Source: Candidatus Melainabacteria bacterium
GTDB lineage: Bacteria > Cyanobacteriota > Vampirovibrionia > Obscuribacterales > Obscuribacteraceae
Assembly: GCA_016699165.1 (NCBI GenBank)
Contig: CP064963.1
Span: 4,340,001 to 4,404,000, forward strand
Direction: 5' to 3'
DNA length: 64,000 bases
Shown: piece after piece, positions 26,998-36,324 of the stretch
How positions within the stretch are numbered: the first letter of the stretch is position 1
Layout of the letters: every line of letters starts with the position of its first letter
Program-made: the position numbers and the translations under genes
The notes under the pieces: model-generated
Seen by the model: the letters and a program-made list of their open reading frames with translations, nothing else
Told to the model about the DNA's origin: nothing
The model's database searches: none

Positions 26998-27693
26998 TTA
27001 GTAGCGCTTGCCCATCATCTCTTTAACGCGGCTCTGGAATTTCAAACGACTCTCACTATGCAAAATTTTACCTTTCTTGTTCAGATAGACAAGCCAGGGC
27101 AAGGTGCCAATTTTATAATGCGTTTTTAGATATGCATTTTCAGGGGCAGTTCCATTCAGGCGTTTGAATTCGATGTAACGACCATACTTGCGTGCTGCGC
27201 GCATAAACTCAACCGAAAATTGATGCGATGTTTTGTTCGTGGGGGACTCAATTAATAGAATTGTGCAACGACCACGCTGTGCCGCCGTTTCTTCCGGCGC
27301 AAGAGTTGGGGCGTTCTCGGCTATGGGTGTAAGTCCGGTTTTGCCATAATGCTTTGCTTTGGTTAAGTGATTCAGGGCAATCTGGGCATTAGCGCGCAGT
27401 TTGGGATTCTTTTTGCCGGCATCCACCACCCACTGAAAATGTTGTCTTGCCAGACTGTTTTGCTTTAGCTCCTGATAACAAAGCCCCAGATAATAATGAC
27501 CATTGGCATCCAGAGGATTGTCACGAACCGCCTTCTTTAAGACAGGTAGCGCTTTGTCGTAATGTTTTTGATTGAAAAATGAAATTCCCTGCGAAAGTCT
27601 TGCTGAGTAAGCATTTGCGGATTCGATACCGCAGGGCGCCAAGAGGTAGCAGGAGGCAAGGATGGACAATACTGCTCGTTTTATTGCCACCAT
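26998..27693 (-). CDS. Exported TPR protein with a thioredoxin-like domain lacking CXXC
   Basis: 231 aa from the ATG at 27693 (GGAGG eight bases upstream). Signal peptide residues 1-28 (AIKRAVLSILASCYLLAPCG...ANA). TPR units follow (RLSQGISFFNQKHYDKALPVL, ANGHYYLGLCYQELKQNSLAR). The C-terminal ~95 residues read like a thioredoxin fold: a strand CTILLIESP, a helix, and the cis-Pro segment YKIGTLPWLVYLNKKGKIL. The active-site position carries SPTNKTS, so no redox Cys pair exists. It probably binds rather than reduces its partner. Convergent with the 26488 gene. Confidence 0.78.
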   Translation of the reverse strand: MVAIKRAVLSILASCYLLAPCGIESANAYSARLSQGISFFNQKHYDKALPVLKKAVRDNPLDANGHYYLGLCYQELKQNSLARQHFQWVVDAGKKNPKLRANAQIALNHLTKAKHYGKTGLTPIAENAPTLAPEETAAQRGRCTILLIESPTNKTSHQFSVEFMRAARKYGRYIEFKRLNGTAPENAYLKTHYKIGTLPWLVYLNKKGKILHSESRLKFQSRVKEMMGKRY

Positions 27694-27779
27694 GTTCTTA
27701 ACCTCCGAAATGTTCGATTGAAGCAAAATACTCTTTAGATATATCCTATTCTTTCATACTTAAATTAAACCAAGAGTTC

Positions 27780-29039
27780 ATGACATCCGCAGCAAGCTCT
27801 CAAACTCGCTCAATTCTATTTGCACTGGCACTTACTCACGCGCTCGTGGTGGCGCAGGCGGTGCATGCGCAATCAGCATCTACTTCCAATTCGGATTTTT
27901 CTTCTTCGCTAGATCTAATTAGTTGGTTTATTTTTTTCGGACTGATTGGATCGGTAATCTATTATGTCGTCACATACATGCGACCTGAGAATGTGGCGCT
28001 TAGAAAATTTAACGAATCGGTTAAGCAAAAGAATTTTACCGAGGCTTTGAATCACTGCGAAGAAGGATTGATTAGAGATCCAAACAGCGTCAATCTTTTG
28101 GTAAATGCTTCCGCCATGTGCATTCCGCTGAAAGAATTTGAGAAGACTCTTCATTATTGTGATCGCGGATTGGCGCTCACGCCTCGCAATGTCAATTTAC
28201 TGTGTAATAGATCTGCGGCGAATAACAACTTGTCGCGTTTTGCAGAAGCTGAACAAGACGCTACTAAAGCAATTTCAATTGATTCTAAATTGCAACCTGC
28301 TTATTTGAATCGCGCCTTTGCATATCTGGTTCAGCGCAAATACAAAGAAGCTGTTGCGGACTGCAATCAGGCTCAATCAATTAATATGCTCGATGTAGAT
28401 ATTATTCATGCTGAAGCGCTTAATTCGATGAATAGATTCGACGAAGCGATGAAAATTTGCCAAAGTGCAATGAGCCGCATGGAAAGTCAATCTGCCGATG
28501 CCGATTTGTCTGGATTGTATGTAACGCGTGGAAATATCAATCACGGTATGCGCAAATCTAAAGAAGCTATCGCAGATTTTGATGAAGCGATTAGAATAAA
28601 CCCTCGCTGTGAGCCAGCTTACGTTAACAGATCAGGAAGCTATCTGATGCTTGGTGATATTAAAAAGGCTCAAGACGAACTCGATAATCTTAATCGCATG
28701 AAGATTTCTGAGAGTCTGCGCGCTTATCCGATGTATACGCAAATTCGCGTGTACATCAAACAAAATCAATGGGATAAGGCGTGGAAAGAAGCTTCGATGG
28801 CGCTTGAAAAATATCCCAATTCGCCTATTGTAAATGCGATGGTGGCCTTTTTGAACTTGCACAATCAAAAGTTGGAACTTGCGCTTGAACATATCAACAA
28901 AACTATAGAGCTAGATTCTTATTCTAGAGAAGGGCATTACATTCGCCACCAGATTTATGATGCTATGAACGAAAAAGACAAAGCGCAAGCGGATAAGAAG
29001 ATCGCTAGTGACTTTGGGTATGTTCCGTATTTAATTTGA
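27780..29039 (+). CDS. Membrane-anchored TPR-repeat protein
   Basis: 419 aa. The first hydrophobic stretch (ILFALALTHALVVAQAVHA) is a signal peptide, and a second (LISWFIFFGLIGSVIYYVVTYM) at ~43-64 is a membrane helix. The rest is a long TPR solenoid of about ten units (FTEALNHCEEGLIRDPNSVN; AYLNRAFAYLVQRKYKEAVAD; AYVNRSGSYLMLGDIKKAQDE). Likely scaffold with no catalytic residues. It diverges from the thioredoxin-like gene and precedes a small gene by 21 bases. Confidence 0.88.
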   Translation: MTSAASSQTRSILFALALTHALVVAQAVHAQSASTSNSDFSSSLDLISWFIFFGLIGSVIYYVVTYMRPENVALRKFNESVKQKNFTEALNHCEEGLIRDPNSVNLLVNASAMCIPLKEFEKTLHYCDRGLALTPRNVNLLCNRSAANNNLSRFAEAEQDATKAISIDSKLQPAYLNRAFAYLVQRKYKEAVADCNQAQSINMLDVDIIHAEALNSMNRFDEAMKICQSAMSRMESQSADADLSGLYVTRGNINHGMRKSKEAIADFDEAIRINPRCEPAYVNRSGSYLMLGDIKKAQDELDNLNRMKISESLRAYPMYTQIRVYIKQNQWDKAWKEASMALEKYPNSPIVNAMVAFLNLHNQKLELALEHINKTIELDSYSREGHYIRHQIYDAMNEKDKAQADKKIASDFGYVPYLI

Positions 29040-29060
29040 AACTAATTCGGAGTTCCATTT

Positions 29061-29591
29061 ATGCCATCCGACAGATTTAGCCAAGACTATCTAACTGATA
29101 AAGATTGGGCAGATTTAAAACAAGCCTTTATCCCTGAAGGGGCACTTATAGATATTGTCGTTTTGGATTTAAGTGAATACGATTGGGACGTGTTTTTCAA
29201 GACCTTGCTAAATCAATTCAAGACAATAGAAGTCAAATCAAAAGGCACAATCATCAACGTTGAGTCGAAAGAATATGCTTTCAAGAACTTCAAAAAATAT
29301 TTTGATTTCCTAGAAGAAGGAGAACCAGCAAGTTTTTTCGTTTGTATGGGTGAAGTGCAACTCCATTTCACAATTTACGACGTCGACATGGTTGAATTGA
29401 CACTTAATCCATATAAAATAAATAGTAAAGCATCAATTCTCGTTTTACTTAATTTGATGTTTGAACTCGCATCAAATTTGAAGCGAACAATAAAACTCAA
29501 ATTAGATGGATATTCGGATTCTCTTTTTGAATTCAATTCTGCTGGCAAATTGAAAATCTATCCAGAAAACATGCCGGAAATAGAGCTTTGA
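29061..29591 (+). CDS. Hypothetical cytoplasmic protein
   Basis: 176 aa, ATG start with GGAG about eight bases upstream, 21 bases behind the TPR gene and so probably co-transcribed. No signal or membrane segment. Alternating beta and helical pattern (GALIDIVVLDLSEYDWDVFF, SFFVCMGEVQLHFTIYDVD). No family recognised. It looks like one of the immunity- or conflict-type small alpha/beta proteins in style, but nothing nearby supports that. Confidence 0.65.
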   Translation: MPSDRFSQDYLTDKDWADLKQAFIPEGALIDIVVLDLSEYDWDVFFKTLLNQFKTIEVKSKGTIINVESKEYAFKNFKKYFDFLEEGEPASFFVCMGEVQLHFTIYDVDMVELTLNPYKINSKASILVLLNLMFELASNLKRTIKLKLDGYSDSLFEFNSAGKLKIYPENMPEIEL

Positions 29592-29595
29592 GTGC

Positions 29596-29628
29596 TATTA
29601 GTTTTGTTTAGACTGGTTTCAACTAATA
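29596..29628. terminator. Possible bidirectional terminator between convergent genes
   Basis: Perfect 8-base inverted repeat TATTAGTT (29596-29603) and AACTAATA (29621-29628) around a 17-base loop, placed between the stops of the converging genes at 29591 and 29623. It is AT-rich with no long T run, so strength is doubtful. Confidence 0.3.
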
Positions 29629-31983
29629 CCAGCAAGTAGCTTTCTTAGCCCATTTAGAGCCTTTAAAATTGGCCTGTAGAACTTTGTACGCCTTTTTCGA
29701 ATACTCGCTTCCTACAGGCGATGAGCCGCTCCATTTTGGAAGTTTAACTATTAAGTGCAAAAGCTCTGGTGCATCAGGATCTTTTGGATTTGACTGCGAA
29801 TAATTTATAACTGCATCTCCAAGCAAGCGCGAAGGATGATTGGTATACATAGTTTGTAATTCTTTTGCTGCGGCTGCTTTTTCTGCAGCAGTAAGCAGTT
29901 TTGCGATGCCAGGCTTGTAATAAGATCTAATCATTGTATCAATGGTGTCATTGCCTGGTGCCACCACTTGTGGCCATTCCCAGCCTTCTGCTTCGTCAGG
30001 TTTTTTAGCCTCAATTTTGAGAGGTAAGGGCAGCCAGTAATTATTGTGATACCAGTTAAACTCTGTCATGGCGCTTCCCATGCGCGGGACACCGCCTTGC
30101 AGATAAGGCGTTGCACCAAAGGCTTTGTTCATTAGTTTGGCTAATAGGAATTGGCGAGTGGTGGCATTAGCTGCTGCATCGCACGCTTTTATATTTGCAG
30201 CTAGAGATGGATAATAAGTTGCGAAATTAGTCGATAATTGTTTCGCCGCTTCAGGTGCGTTGAGCGTTTGTGCCTTAACCCAGGCGCAAGCAGTGAGTTT
30301 CTTGCGAAAATCCAAAGGCAGACTGTTGTCCTTGCACATTTCAATTAGTTTAGACAAAGGAAGATTGCGATTAAGATCGTCTGATACCATTCCATCCCAA
30401 CCAGAGCTTGCTATGTTGAAGTTGGATTGCTTTTCCACTTTGATCCAGTTAGCTGGCAGATATAGATTGTTGTCCGACTCAGTTGGAAAATTGAAGCACG
30501 ATGCTTGCAAGTATTCGCTAGTTGAGTTTGCTACAGCCATAAGCTGAGCTTTATACATGTTTTGGGTGGTTGGTGGCAGATTTTTCATCGCCAATATTGT
30601 TTGAATTCGTTTTCTTGCTTCTGCTGATTTCTTTTGAGCAATCAGAGCATTGATTGCATAAAAGTTAGCAGTCAAATATGCAGGATTTGAACTTGGAAGA
30701 GCTAACGCTGCATCGAGCAAATCTTTGTTTGCAGGATTACTCAAAGAATTTGCCGAAACAGCCGCCACAAGCCAGGGATTGGATTTGGTTTTTCTCCATT
30801 TGTCTAACGATTTCTTTGCTTGAACAGTATATTTTGCCTGTTCTTTTTTCTTTTCTTCGACACTTGAATAATATTGATAATCGAATGGTCTTTGGAAAGT
30901 GTCTATCCAGTCGAGCAGATCATGTCTGGAAAAATCGTAAGTTACTTTTGACTTGTCATCTTCAGAATCGCCACCATAATAAATTTTGTCCATTAATACA
31001 GTGACATCGCCTACATCGTGCCCGTACGACTCGCTATGTTCTTTGGTTATAACTGGAGTGAGTTTATCTAGTACTTCGCCAGGACTAGCTTCAGTAGCTT
31101 CTAATCTACCTAAAAAATCGAGGAAGTCCTGGCGCTTGTCTTTATTTGTTTCTGAATCGAGTAGGGCTTTTACAGCCGATTTTGCATCAGCGAAACTTGC
31201 ATAACTATCTCTGCCGCAAGCTGAATTGACTTTGCAGCGTGCAATCAAATATGGTGCCCAAGTAGACCAGGGTGAATTTTTATCATTTTTTATTTGTTCA
31301 AAAATTTTGGCTGCTTCGCCATATTTTTTGAGATAGAAATTGGCTGCGGCAATTTGATAAGTTCGGTCTGCTTTAATTAATGGATCGGCATCTGCACCAA
31401 GTGCAGGTGGAATCGATTTGTCCTTATCGAATCCTACGCCGAAAACATGATCCTGACCGTTTATCCATTCTTTGACCTGAGGACTTTTCATGCCGAATTT
31501 TGCAATGCGTTCTTCTAGTGTGACTCTTGCTGTGTCGTAGGCAGAACCGACGATTTTTTGCTCTACGCCATAACTTGAAGCGGGCGAATAAACTGAATAG
31601 TATTCTTTGTCCGAAAGTCCCATCACTTTGGCTCTAACTTTTAAATATTTGTCCAGAGGATCTGTGTATGTGCCTTCTGCAAAAAAGTCTACTTCTCCAA
31701 GACGCTTGTGCCAAAGCCTGATTATGCTACTTTGCTCTTTTTCGTTGAGCCCAGTTTCGTTTAAATAGCGATACGCCACGCACATGTAAGAGCGTGCCCA
31801 GGAGGGCTGCACTACTCCTATGTTGCCTTGAGCGAATATTTTTAGTGGCATATCTGGATGAGTCCAGTTGATTATCACAGCCGCTGGAAAGACAGGTCCA
31901 CAGGCTTCAGCTCTGTAGGTAGGAAAGCTCAAGAATAAGGAAGTCAGCGCTAGTGAGATGGCTGCTTTCAATTTCTTTTTCAT
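29623..31983 (-). CDS. Large secreted protein with ACGP motif and TPR-like helical repeats
   Basis: 786 aa. Signal peptide of ~27 residues ends at AEA, and the mature protein starts CGPVFPAAV, a motif seen at the N-terminus of a family of large exported proteins of unknown function. The middle (YQIAAANFYLKKYGEAAKIFEQ, APYLIARCKVNSACGRDSYAS) consists of helical TPR-like hairpins, and the C-terminal part holds more. No catalytic motif seen. It overlaps the DUF3142 gene by four bases (ATGA) and is last in a four-gene operon. Confidence 0.72.
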   Translation of the reverse strand: MKKKLKAAISLALTSLFLSFPTYRAEACGPVFPAAVIINWTHPDMPLKIFAQGNIGVVQPSWARSYMCVAYRYLNETGLNEKEQSSIIRLWHKRLGEVDFFAEGTYTDPLDKYLKVRAKVMGLSDKEYYSVYSPASSYGVEQKIVGSAYDTARVTLEERIAKFGMKSPQVKEWINGQDHVFGVGFDKDKSIPPALGADADPLIKADRTYQIAAANFYLKKYGEAAKIFEQIKNDKNSPWSTWAPYLIARCKVNSACGRDSYASFADAKSAVKALLDSETNKDKRQDFLDFLGRLEATEASPGEVLDKLTPVITKEHSESYGHDVGDVTVLMDKIYYGGDSEDDKSKVTYDFSRHDLLDWIDTFQRPFDYQYYSSVEEKKKEQAKYTVQAKKSLDKWRKTKSNPWLVAAVSANSLSNPANKDLLDAALALPSSNPAYLTANFYAINALIAQKKSAEARKRIQTILAMKNLPPTTQNMYKAQLMAVANSTSEYLQASCFNFPTESDNNLYLPANWIKVEKQSNFNIASSGWDGMVSDDLNRNLPLSKLIEMCKDNSLPLDFRKKLTACAWVKAQTLNAPEAAKQLSTNFATYYPSLAANIKACDAAANATTRQFLLAKLMNKAFGATPYLQGGVPRMGSAMTEFNWYHNNYWLPLPLKIEAKKPDEAEGWEWPQVVAPGNDTIDTMIRSYYKPGIAKLLTAAEKAAAAKELQTMYTNHPSRLLGDAVINYSQSNPKDPDAPELLHLIVKLPKWSGSSPVGSEYSKKAYKVLQANFKGSKWAKKATCWY

Positions 31984-32831
31984 TGCGCGATGACCTCATC
32001 TGTGATGGATACAAATCTATTCTTAGTCCAGGGAAGCGATTGGAAAATATACACTTTGCGAGCATCGTTCATGATGCCTAAAATTTTCAGCGCTTCATTT
32101 GTTTGAGGTTCGTTGGCTGAAATACCAATGGCGGTGCTTGCCTTATTTCCGGTATCAAGATTGGTGTCTTTGAGGTCTGTCAAAACATCCTCTTTGTCTT
32201 GACCAAGACTGAATAACATTATGACAATCTCGTCCACGTCGAGATTTTGCATCCATTTGTCTTTAAGGCACCACGATGCAAGTGCTGTGATTGAAATTTT
32301 GACGTCTTTTGTATTTTGAGTAGACTTGAGAGTCTGGCGCAAATTTACTAGTAATTTTTTATATAGATCTCGCTCGCTTGCGCGTGCATCAAAATCTATT
32401 TGTACCATTTTTTGACATTCGCTATGAGTTCTAAAATATTGTTTGATAGTGTCGCAAATCCCAGCAATAGCTGATTCCTCATAGTCAGGATCTATTTTAC
32501 TTATTGACTCAATTCTGAAAGAGGGAAAGCGTGCGGTTTCTTTAGGACAAATCAGATCTTTCTTTCTTGGGTCAAAAATGGATCTGTTATCGCGCAAATA
32601 AAAGGTGCCTGCATACGACGTTACGCTAGTGTCGTCTTTTAGAAAAGATAAGTCGTCAAAGCGATCCCATGCCCAGATAGAAACAGATTTTTTGTCGGGC
32701 TGAAATAAGTTGCTATCGTTTCCACCAGCTTGCGACATACTGGATAAAATCCAGAAAGAAAGCGTTATTATTCCAACCACAGCAAAAAGAGATTTGAGCA
32801 AAGAGCGTGGAGTTTTGTTTTTAAGCCCCAT
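31980..32831 (-). CDS. DUF3142 domain-containing protein
   Basis: 283 aa from the ATG at 32831; the frame reaches 32894 but that part lies in the TPR gene. N-terminal membrane anchor (SLFAVVGIITLSFWILSSM). The rest matches DUF3142: SIWAWDRFDDLSFL, MVQIDFDARASERDLYKKLL, ISITALASWCLKDKW and VDEIVIMLFSLG. The family is a predicted TIM-barrel-like glycosidase-type domain of unknown function. Its ends overlap the TPR gene upstream by 11 bases and the ACGP gene downstream by four. Confidence 0.85.
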   Translation of the reverse strand: MGLKNKTPRSLLKSLFAVVGIITLSFWILSSMSQAGGNDSNLFQPDKKSVSIWAWDRFDDLSFLKDDTSVTSYAGTFYLRDNRSIFDPRKKDLICPKETARFPSFRIESISKIDPDYEESAIAGICDTIKQYFRTHSECQKMVQIDFDARASERDLYKKLLVNLRQTLKSTQNTKDVKISITALASWCLKDKWMQNLDVDEIVIMLFSLGQDKEDVLTDLKDTNLDTGNKASTAIGISANEPQTNEALKILGIMNDARKVYIFQSLPWTKNRFVSITDEVIAQ

Positions 32832-33627
32832 GTTTCTTAGCCATCTCCTTATCTGCTTTAGCATTGCTTGAGTCTTTGCCTTCCATTTGTTCAATCACGC
32901 GTGCTCTGCAAGCGTAGCCGCCAGCATAATCGGGACTCAGTCTAATTACTTCAGAATAATCATCGTAAGCTTTTTTGAAGTCGCCTTTCTTCTCATAAGC
33001 TTTACCGCGCAATTCATAACCATCAAAATCAGTTGGATTAAGTTTGACAATAGAATCGAAATCACTCACCGCTTCATCAAATCTTTTTAAATCAATTAAT
33101 ATCAAACCACGTTGCACAAGCGGCCAGCGTTTTTTAGGCGCAAGAGTCACTGCTTTAGTGAAGTCATCCACTGCCGCTTCTAAATTGCCTTGATTTTTAT
33201 AGAGCATGCCGCGGTCACCCAACGCTTCAATATATGCTGGGCTAATATTTAGCGCTTTGCTCAAATCTTTGATAGCCGATTTAAGATCGTTTTTTGAGCT
33301 ATAGACTCGCGAACGTCCGTAATAAGCGTCCAGATTTTTGGGGTCTAATAGCAGTGCTTTGTTGTAATCGAGTAGAGATCTAGAAATCTGTCCGTTGGAA
33401 TAATATGCTTCACCGCGTTTTGCGTAGGCATTGGCATTTTTGGGATTCTCGGCTATAGCTTTGTTGAATTGAACTATTGCACCCTTACAATCAACTTTCT
33501 GTAATAGATCTACGCCTGTATTGTAAGCGTCTACTTTAGCGCTTGAGCTAAGTGGACTTGAAATTGCCAAGAGTATGACTAGGCTAGAATAGCCAAAAGC
33601 GAGCATTTTTCGATTAAGCCTGGACAT
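32821..33627 (-). CDS. Exported TPR-repeat protein
   Basis: 268 aa. Signal peptide residues ~1-30 (MLAFGYSSLVILLAISSPLSSSA). Six or so classical TPR units follow (NAYAKRGEAYYSNGQISRSL, DAYYGRSRVYSSKNDLKSAI, EALGDRGMLYKNQGNLEAAV). Ends in a charged helix (KADKEMAKKHGA). It starts 24 bases after the DUF4173 stop and overlaps the DUF3142 start, so it belongs to that operon. Probably a periplasmic protein-binding scaffold. Confidence 0.87.
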   Translation of the reverse strand: MSRLNRKMLAFGYSSLVILLAISSPLSSSAKVDAYNTGVDLLQKVDCKGAIVQFNKAIAENPKNANAYAKRGEAYYSNGQISRSLLDYNKALLLDPKNLDAYYGRSRVYSSKNDLKSAIKDLSKALNISPAYIEALGDRGMLYKNQGNLEAAVDDFTKAVTLAPKKRWPLVQRGLILIDLKRFDEAVSDFDSIVKLNPTDFDGYELRGKAYEKKGDFKKAYDDYSEVIRLSPDYAGGYACRARVIEQMEGKDSSNAKADKEMAKKHGA

Positions 33628-33651
33628 AAAAGAGCACCTCTTGGGGCGAAC

Positions 33652-35193
33652 TTATATTTTACCTGTTGGCGGCATGTTTTTAGGCTTGCCTGCAGGATAA
33701 TTCATCCCAATTGCTCGTTGTCTTAAGTCTTTTCCTACATACTGGTCAGCCTTTGCACGCGACCAGTTCCAATAGCGCCAATCTTTAAATTTAGAGAAGG
33801 TAGACGCCTGGACATAACCTGCTTGTAGCCGTTCACGTATACGCACTTGATTTTCTTTACCAAGCTCGCCAAGATGTGATACCAATACTGGTATTGCATC
33901 TTTACTCAAAGATAGGTTGTATTCGACATCAAATTCTTTTCCTTGTTTAACTCTGTCTAAATTGGCAGTCACAATCATTTCGTCTGGATTGATAAAATGC
34001 ATTGTTGCTGTCACAAGTAAGCCTGCCATCATCGAAGCAAAGGCAAAGTGGCTGCGATAGCCTCGCAAAACTGTGAAAGCGAAGATGATGAATACAAGCG
34101 CCATTAGTGCCATAAAAGCTGTGGTGTAAAGTCGCAACTCAGTTTGACCATATTCGACTTGATAAAGCATCATTCTTTTAACTGCCGATGCCATCATCAC
34201 GAAAAGCATGCAGATTTGTGAAATGGTCAGTCCGCGGAATATGAAAATACCAACCCGCGATTTTTTTACAAACGACCAATCTAAAAAAAGCAAAATGGGC
34301 AGTACCAGGGCAACTACTGTTACAAGTTCAAAGAAGCCACGCCTTGCATACTCGGCATATGTGAGACCACTTGTGAGAGTCACCACACTTGCGCCACCAA
34401 AAAAGTATTGTAGTTGGACCATGACGAATGAAAAGAACAATAAGTTGACGACACCAGTTATGGTGCAAACTTCTATGGCACCGAGTTTATATGATGGCAA
34501 ATCATCAAGGCTCAAATCTTTACTATGTAATCTTCCATGGAACATTGTGGCTAAACTTCCGACCGAGAAAAACATTGCGGTAAGCGTTAAACAGCAATGG
34601 CTGAAAGTCGATTGCAGATCGACCTGAAAACCTTTTTTCATCAGTTCGAGAAATGCAGCATCGGCTGATGTCAAAAGTAATCCAAACATAAGTAAAAGCG
34701 GTAACGAAATAAACAGCCCTTTTGCAACCGCTCCGGTTTTAGAAGCGATTTCTGGTGGCAAAAGATTATTCCATTTGAGTTGACTGAAAAATACATCGGT
34801 TGGTCGAATGAACAAACTATCAAAAATACAAATGAATACCTGAATGTAGCGCGAGACGCCAGCCGTCAATATTTTGCAACCCTGCATCGAGGTCGATGAA
34901 AGAAACAAAAAGAATATGATAAGTGAGCAATCTAATGCACACAGCGTATGCGAGTCACGCCAGGCGCATCCAAGAGAAAGTAAGAATGCAGGAATTAAAA
35001 AGTACAAACTTCTTCTGCGTCCTGGCAATTTTGTTCGCACCGCCAGAAATACCAAGGCAGCTATCGAAAAAGATAACATGACGCTTAAGCCTATTCCAAT
35101 TGGAGCCGCTTTTGTGACTACGTCGTGAAAAAGTAGATCGAATGACACTGCCAGAATGGCTGAGCATAAGAGTAATGGTCGAATAAAAGTCAT
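33652..35193 (-). CDS. DUF4173 (DUF4153-like) multi-pass membrane protein
   Basis: 513 aa from the ATG at 35193 (GAGAGG ~11 bases upstream). About ten to twelve membrane helices occupy residues 5-420. The family mark GLTYAEYARRGFFEL is present. A soluble C-terminal part of ~110 residues (FDVEYNLSLSKDAIPVLVSHL...DWRYWNWSRAKAD) follows the last helix. Function of the family is unknown; members often neighbour transport or signalling genes. First gene of the 35193-29623 operon. Confidence 0.85.
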   Translation of the reverse strand: MTFIRPLLLCSAILAVSFDLLFHDVVTKAAPIGIGLSVMLSFSIAALVFLAVRTKLPGRRRSLYFLIPAFLLSLGCAWRDSHTLCALDCSLIIFFLFLSSTSMQGCKILTAGVSRYIQVFICIFDSLFIRPTDVFFSQLKWNNLLPPEIASKTGAVAKGLFISLPLLLMFGLLLTSADAAFLELMKKGFQVDLQSTFSHCCLTLTAMFFSVGSLATMFHGRLHSKDLSLDDLPSYKLGAIEVCTITGVVNLLFFSFVMVQLQYFFGGASVVTLTSGLTYAEYARRGFFELVTVVALVLPILLFLDWSFVKKSRVGIFIFRGLTISQICMLFVMMASAVKRMMLYQVEYGQTELRLYTTAFMALMALVFIIFAFTVLRGYRSHFAFASMMAGLLVTATMHFINPDEMIVTANLDRVKQGKEFDVEYNLSLSKDAIPVLVSHLGELGKENQVRIRERLQAGYVQASTFSKFKDWRYWNWSRAKADQYVGKDLRQRAIGMNYPAGKPKNMPPTGKI

Positions 35194-35346
35194 AATAAAT
35201 TGGTCCTCTCGAAACTCTGTTCGACAAGAAAAAATAATCGTTTTGTTGATGCCTGACCTTAGCATAAGGCCAAACAGACACGTGCTTGTGTGATCACTGT
35301 TAGGAATCGACTTTGAAATGATCCGAATTTGTTAACTGGCCATCTA

Positions 35347-36222
35347 CTACTTTGATGTAGTAGCAGTACCTGTTGCTAGTTTGCGTGGCTGACTGTGTGT
35401 GGTCGGATGCTTGTAGTGACGCACATAAGCGTTAGAGCTGCTGTGAACATTGGAGGCATTAAGAGACGTGCCAATAGTTGGTGCATTTGGAATTTGAATT
35501 CCGCGTGCTCTGACTTCTGCCAACTCCAGAACTCTTTTAACTTGCGCATCACATTCGGCAGTAAGTTCTGCATGGGTATCAACATCGAGCCCTGTGCGAA
35601 TGACACCGGTTTCTCGATTAATTACGTATTGATTAGTGTTCTCGTCAATCCATTTCAGCTGCTCTTCTAATTTAGCTTTTAAAACAGCGGCTTCTTTGTC
35701 ACCTTCGGCTAGAATTTTGTCGCGTTTTGCTGTAGCTATTTTGACCCGGGCTTCATGCGCTTCGGTTTCGGCTTTGTTATCCGCTTCAACTTGCGCTATT
35801 TTTTTCTGAACCTCGGGGCTGATTAGGTTATTTGGGTCTTGAGTTTTTTGTTGTTCGGCAATTGCAACATTTAAATATTCCATTGCTTTGCTGCAATTTT
35901 TACAAGTAGGAACATCGGGCTTGTTGTACAGACAATTCATATATGCCAATCTAGCCAATTCAAGTTTGCCCATCTTCATATAAGTATTGCCTAAGGCATA
36001 ATGCACTGGCCAGAAAGTTGGCTTCAGCTTAGCTACATGCTCAAGATAGTGACAGGCTTTGACAAAATCACCGGTCTGGTAAAACTCTAGTCCCATTTCA
36101 TAAGGATTTTTGCCCGATTTTGCAGCGTGAGCAGGCAATGCAAAGCTCAGACAAAGTGCAACAAGCACTGATATAAGGCTTGAAAGCCCCGCCAGAACTA
36201 ATAATCTGGTTTTTCTTGCCAT
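35347..36222 (-). CDS. Exported protein with TPR unit and long coiled-coil
   Basis: 291 aa. Signal peptide ends at ~33 (VALCLSFALPAHAA). Two TPR hairpins follow (MGLEFYQTGDFVKACHYLEHV, WPVHYALGNTYMKMGKLELA), then a Cys pair (PTCKNC), and from ~120 to 200 a charged helix likely to be a coiled coil (KIAQVEADNKAETEAHEARVK). The tail is Ser/Thr/His-rich. ATG start. Separated from the DUF4173 operon by ~150 bases and divergent from the metacaspase at 36325. Confidence 0.78.
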   Translation of the reverse strand: MARKTRLLVLAGLSSLISVLVALCLSFALPAHAAKSGKNPYEMGLEFYQTGDFVKACHYLEHVAKLKPTFWPVHYALGNTYMKMGKLELARLAYMNCLYNKPDVPTCKNCSKAMEYLNVAIAEQQKTQDPNNLISPEVQKKIAQVEADNKAETEAHEARVKIATAKRDKILAEGDKEAAVLKAKLEEQLKWIDENTNQYVINRETGVIRTGLDVDTHAELTAECDAQVKRVLELAEVRARGIQIPNAPTIGTSLNASNVHSSSNAYVRHYKHPTTHSQPRKLATGTATTSK

Positions 36223-36287
36223 TAGACTAAAATCCTCAAACCATCACCCGATAGTAGCTTTAGCATGTTAAGGGGTCAATGGGAGTT

Positions 36288-36317
36288 TTACCATGTATAA
36301 GAGTAATTAGTTATAAT
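36288..36317 (+). promoter_or_regulatory. Promoter of the metacaspase operon, leaderless
   Basis: TTACCA (36288-36293, four of six to TTGACA) and a perfect TATAAT (36312-36317) are 18 bases apart. The ATG begins seven bases after the -10, and no Shine-Dalgarno sequence is present, so the transcript should start at or beside the A of the ATG. Confidence 0.5.
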
Positions 36318-36324
36318 ATTTCCT

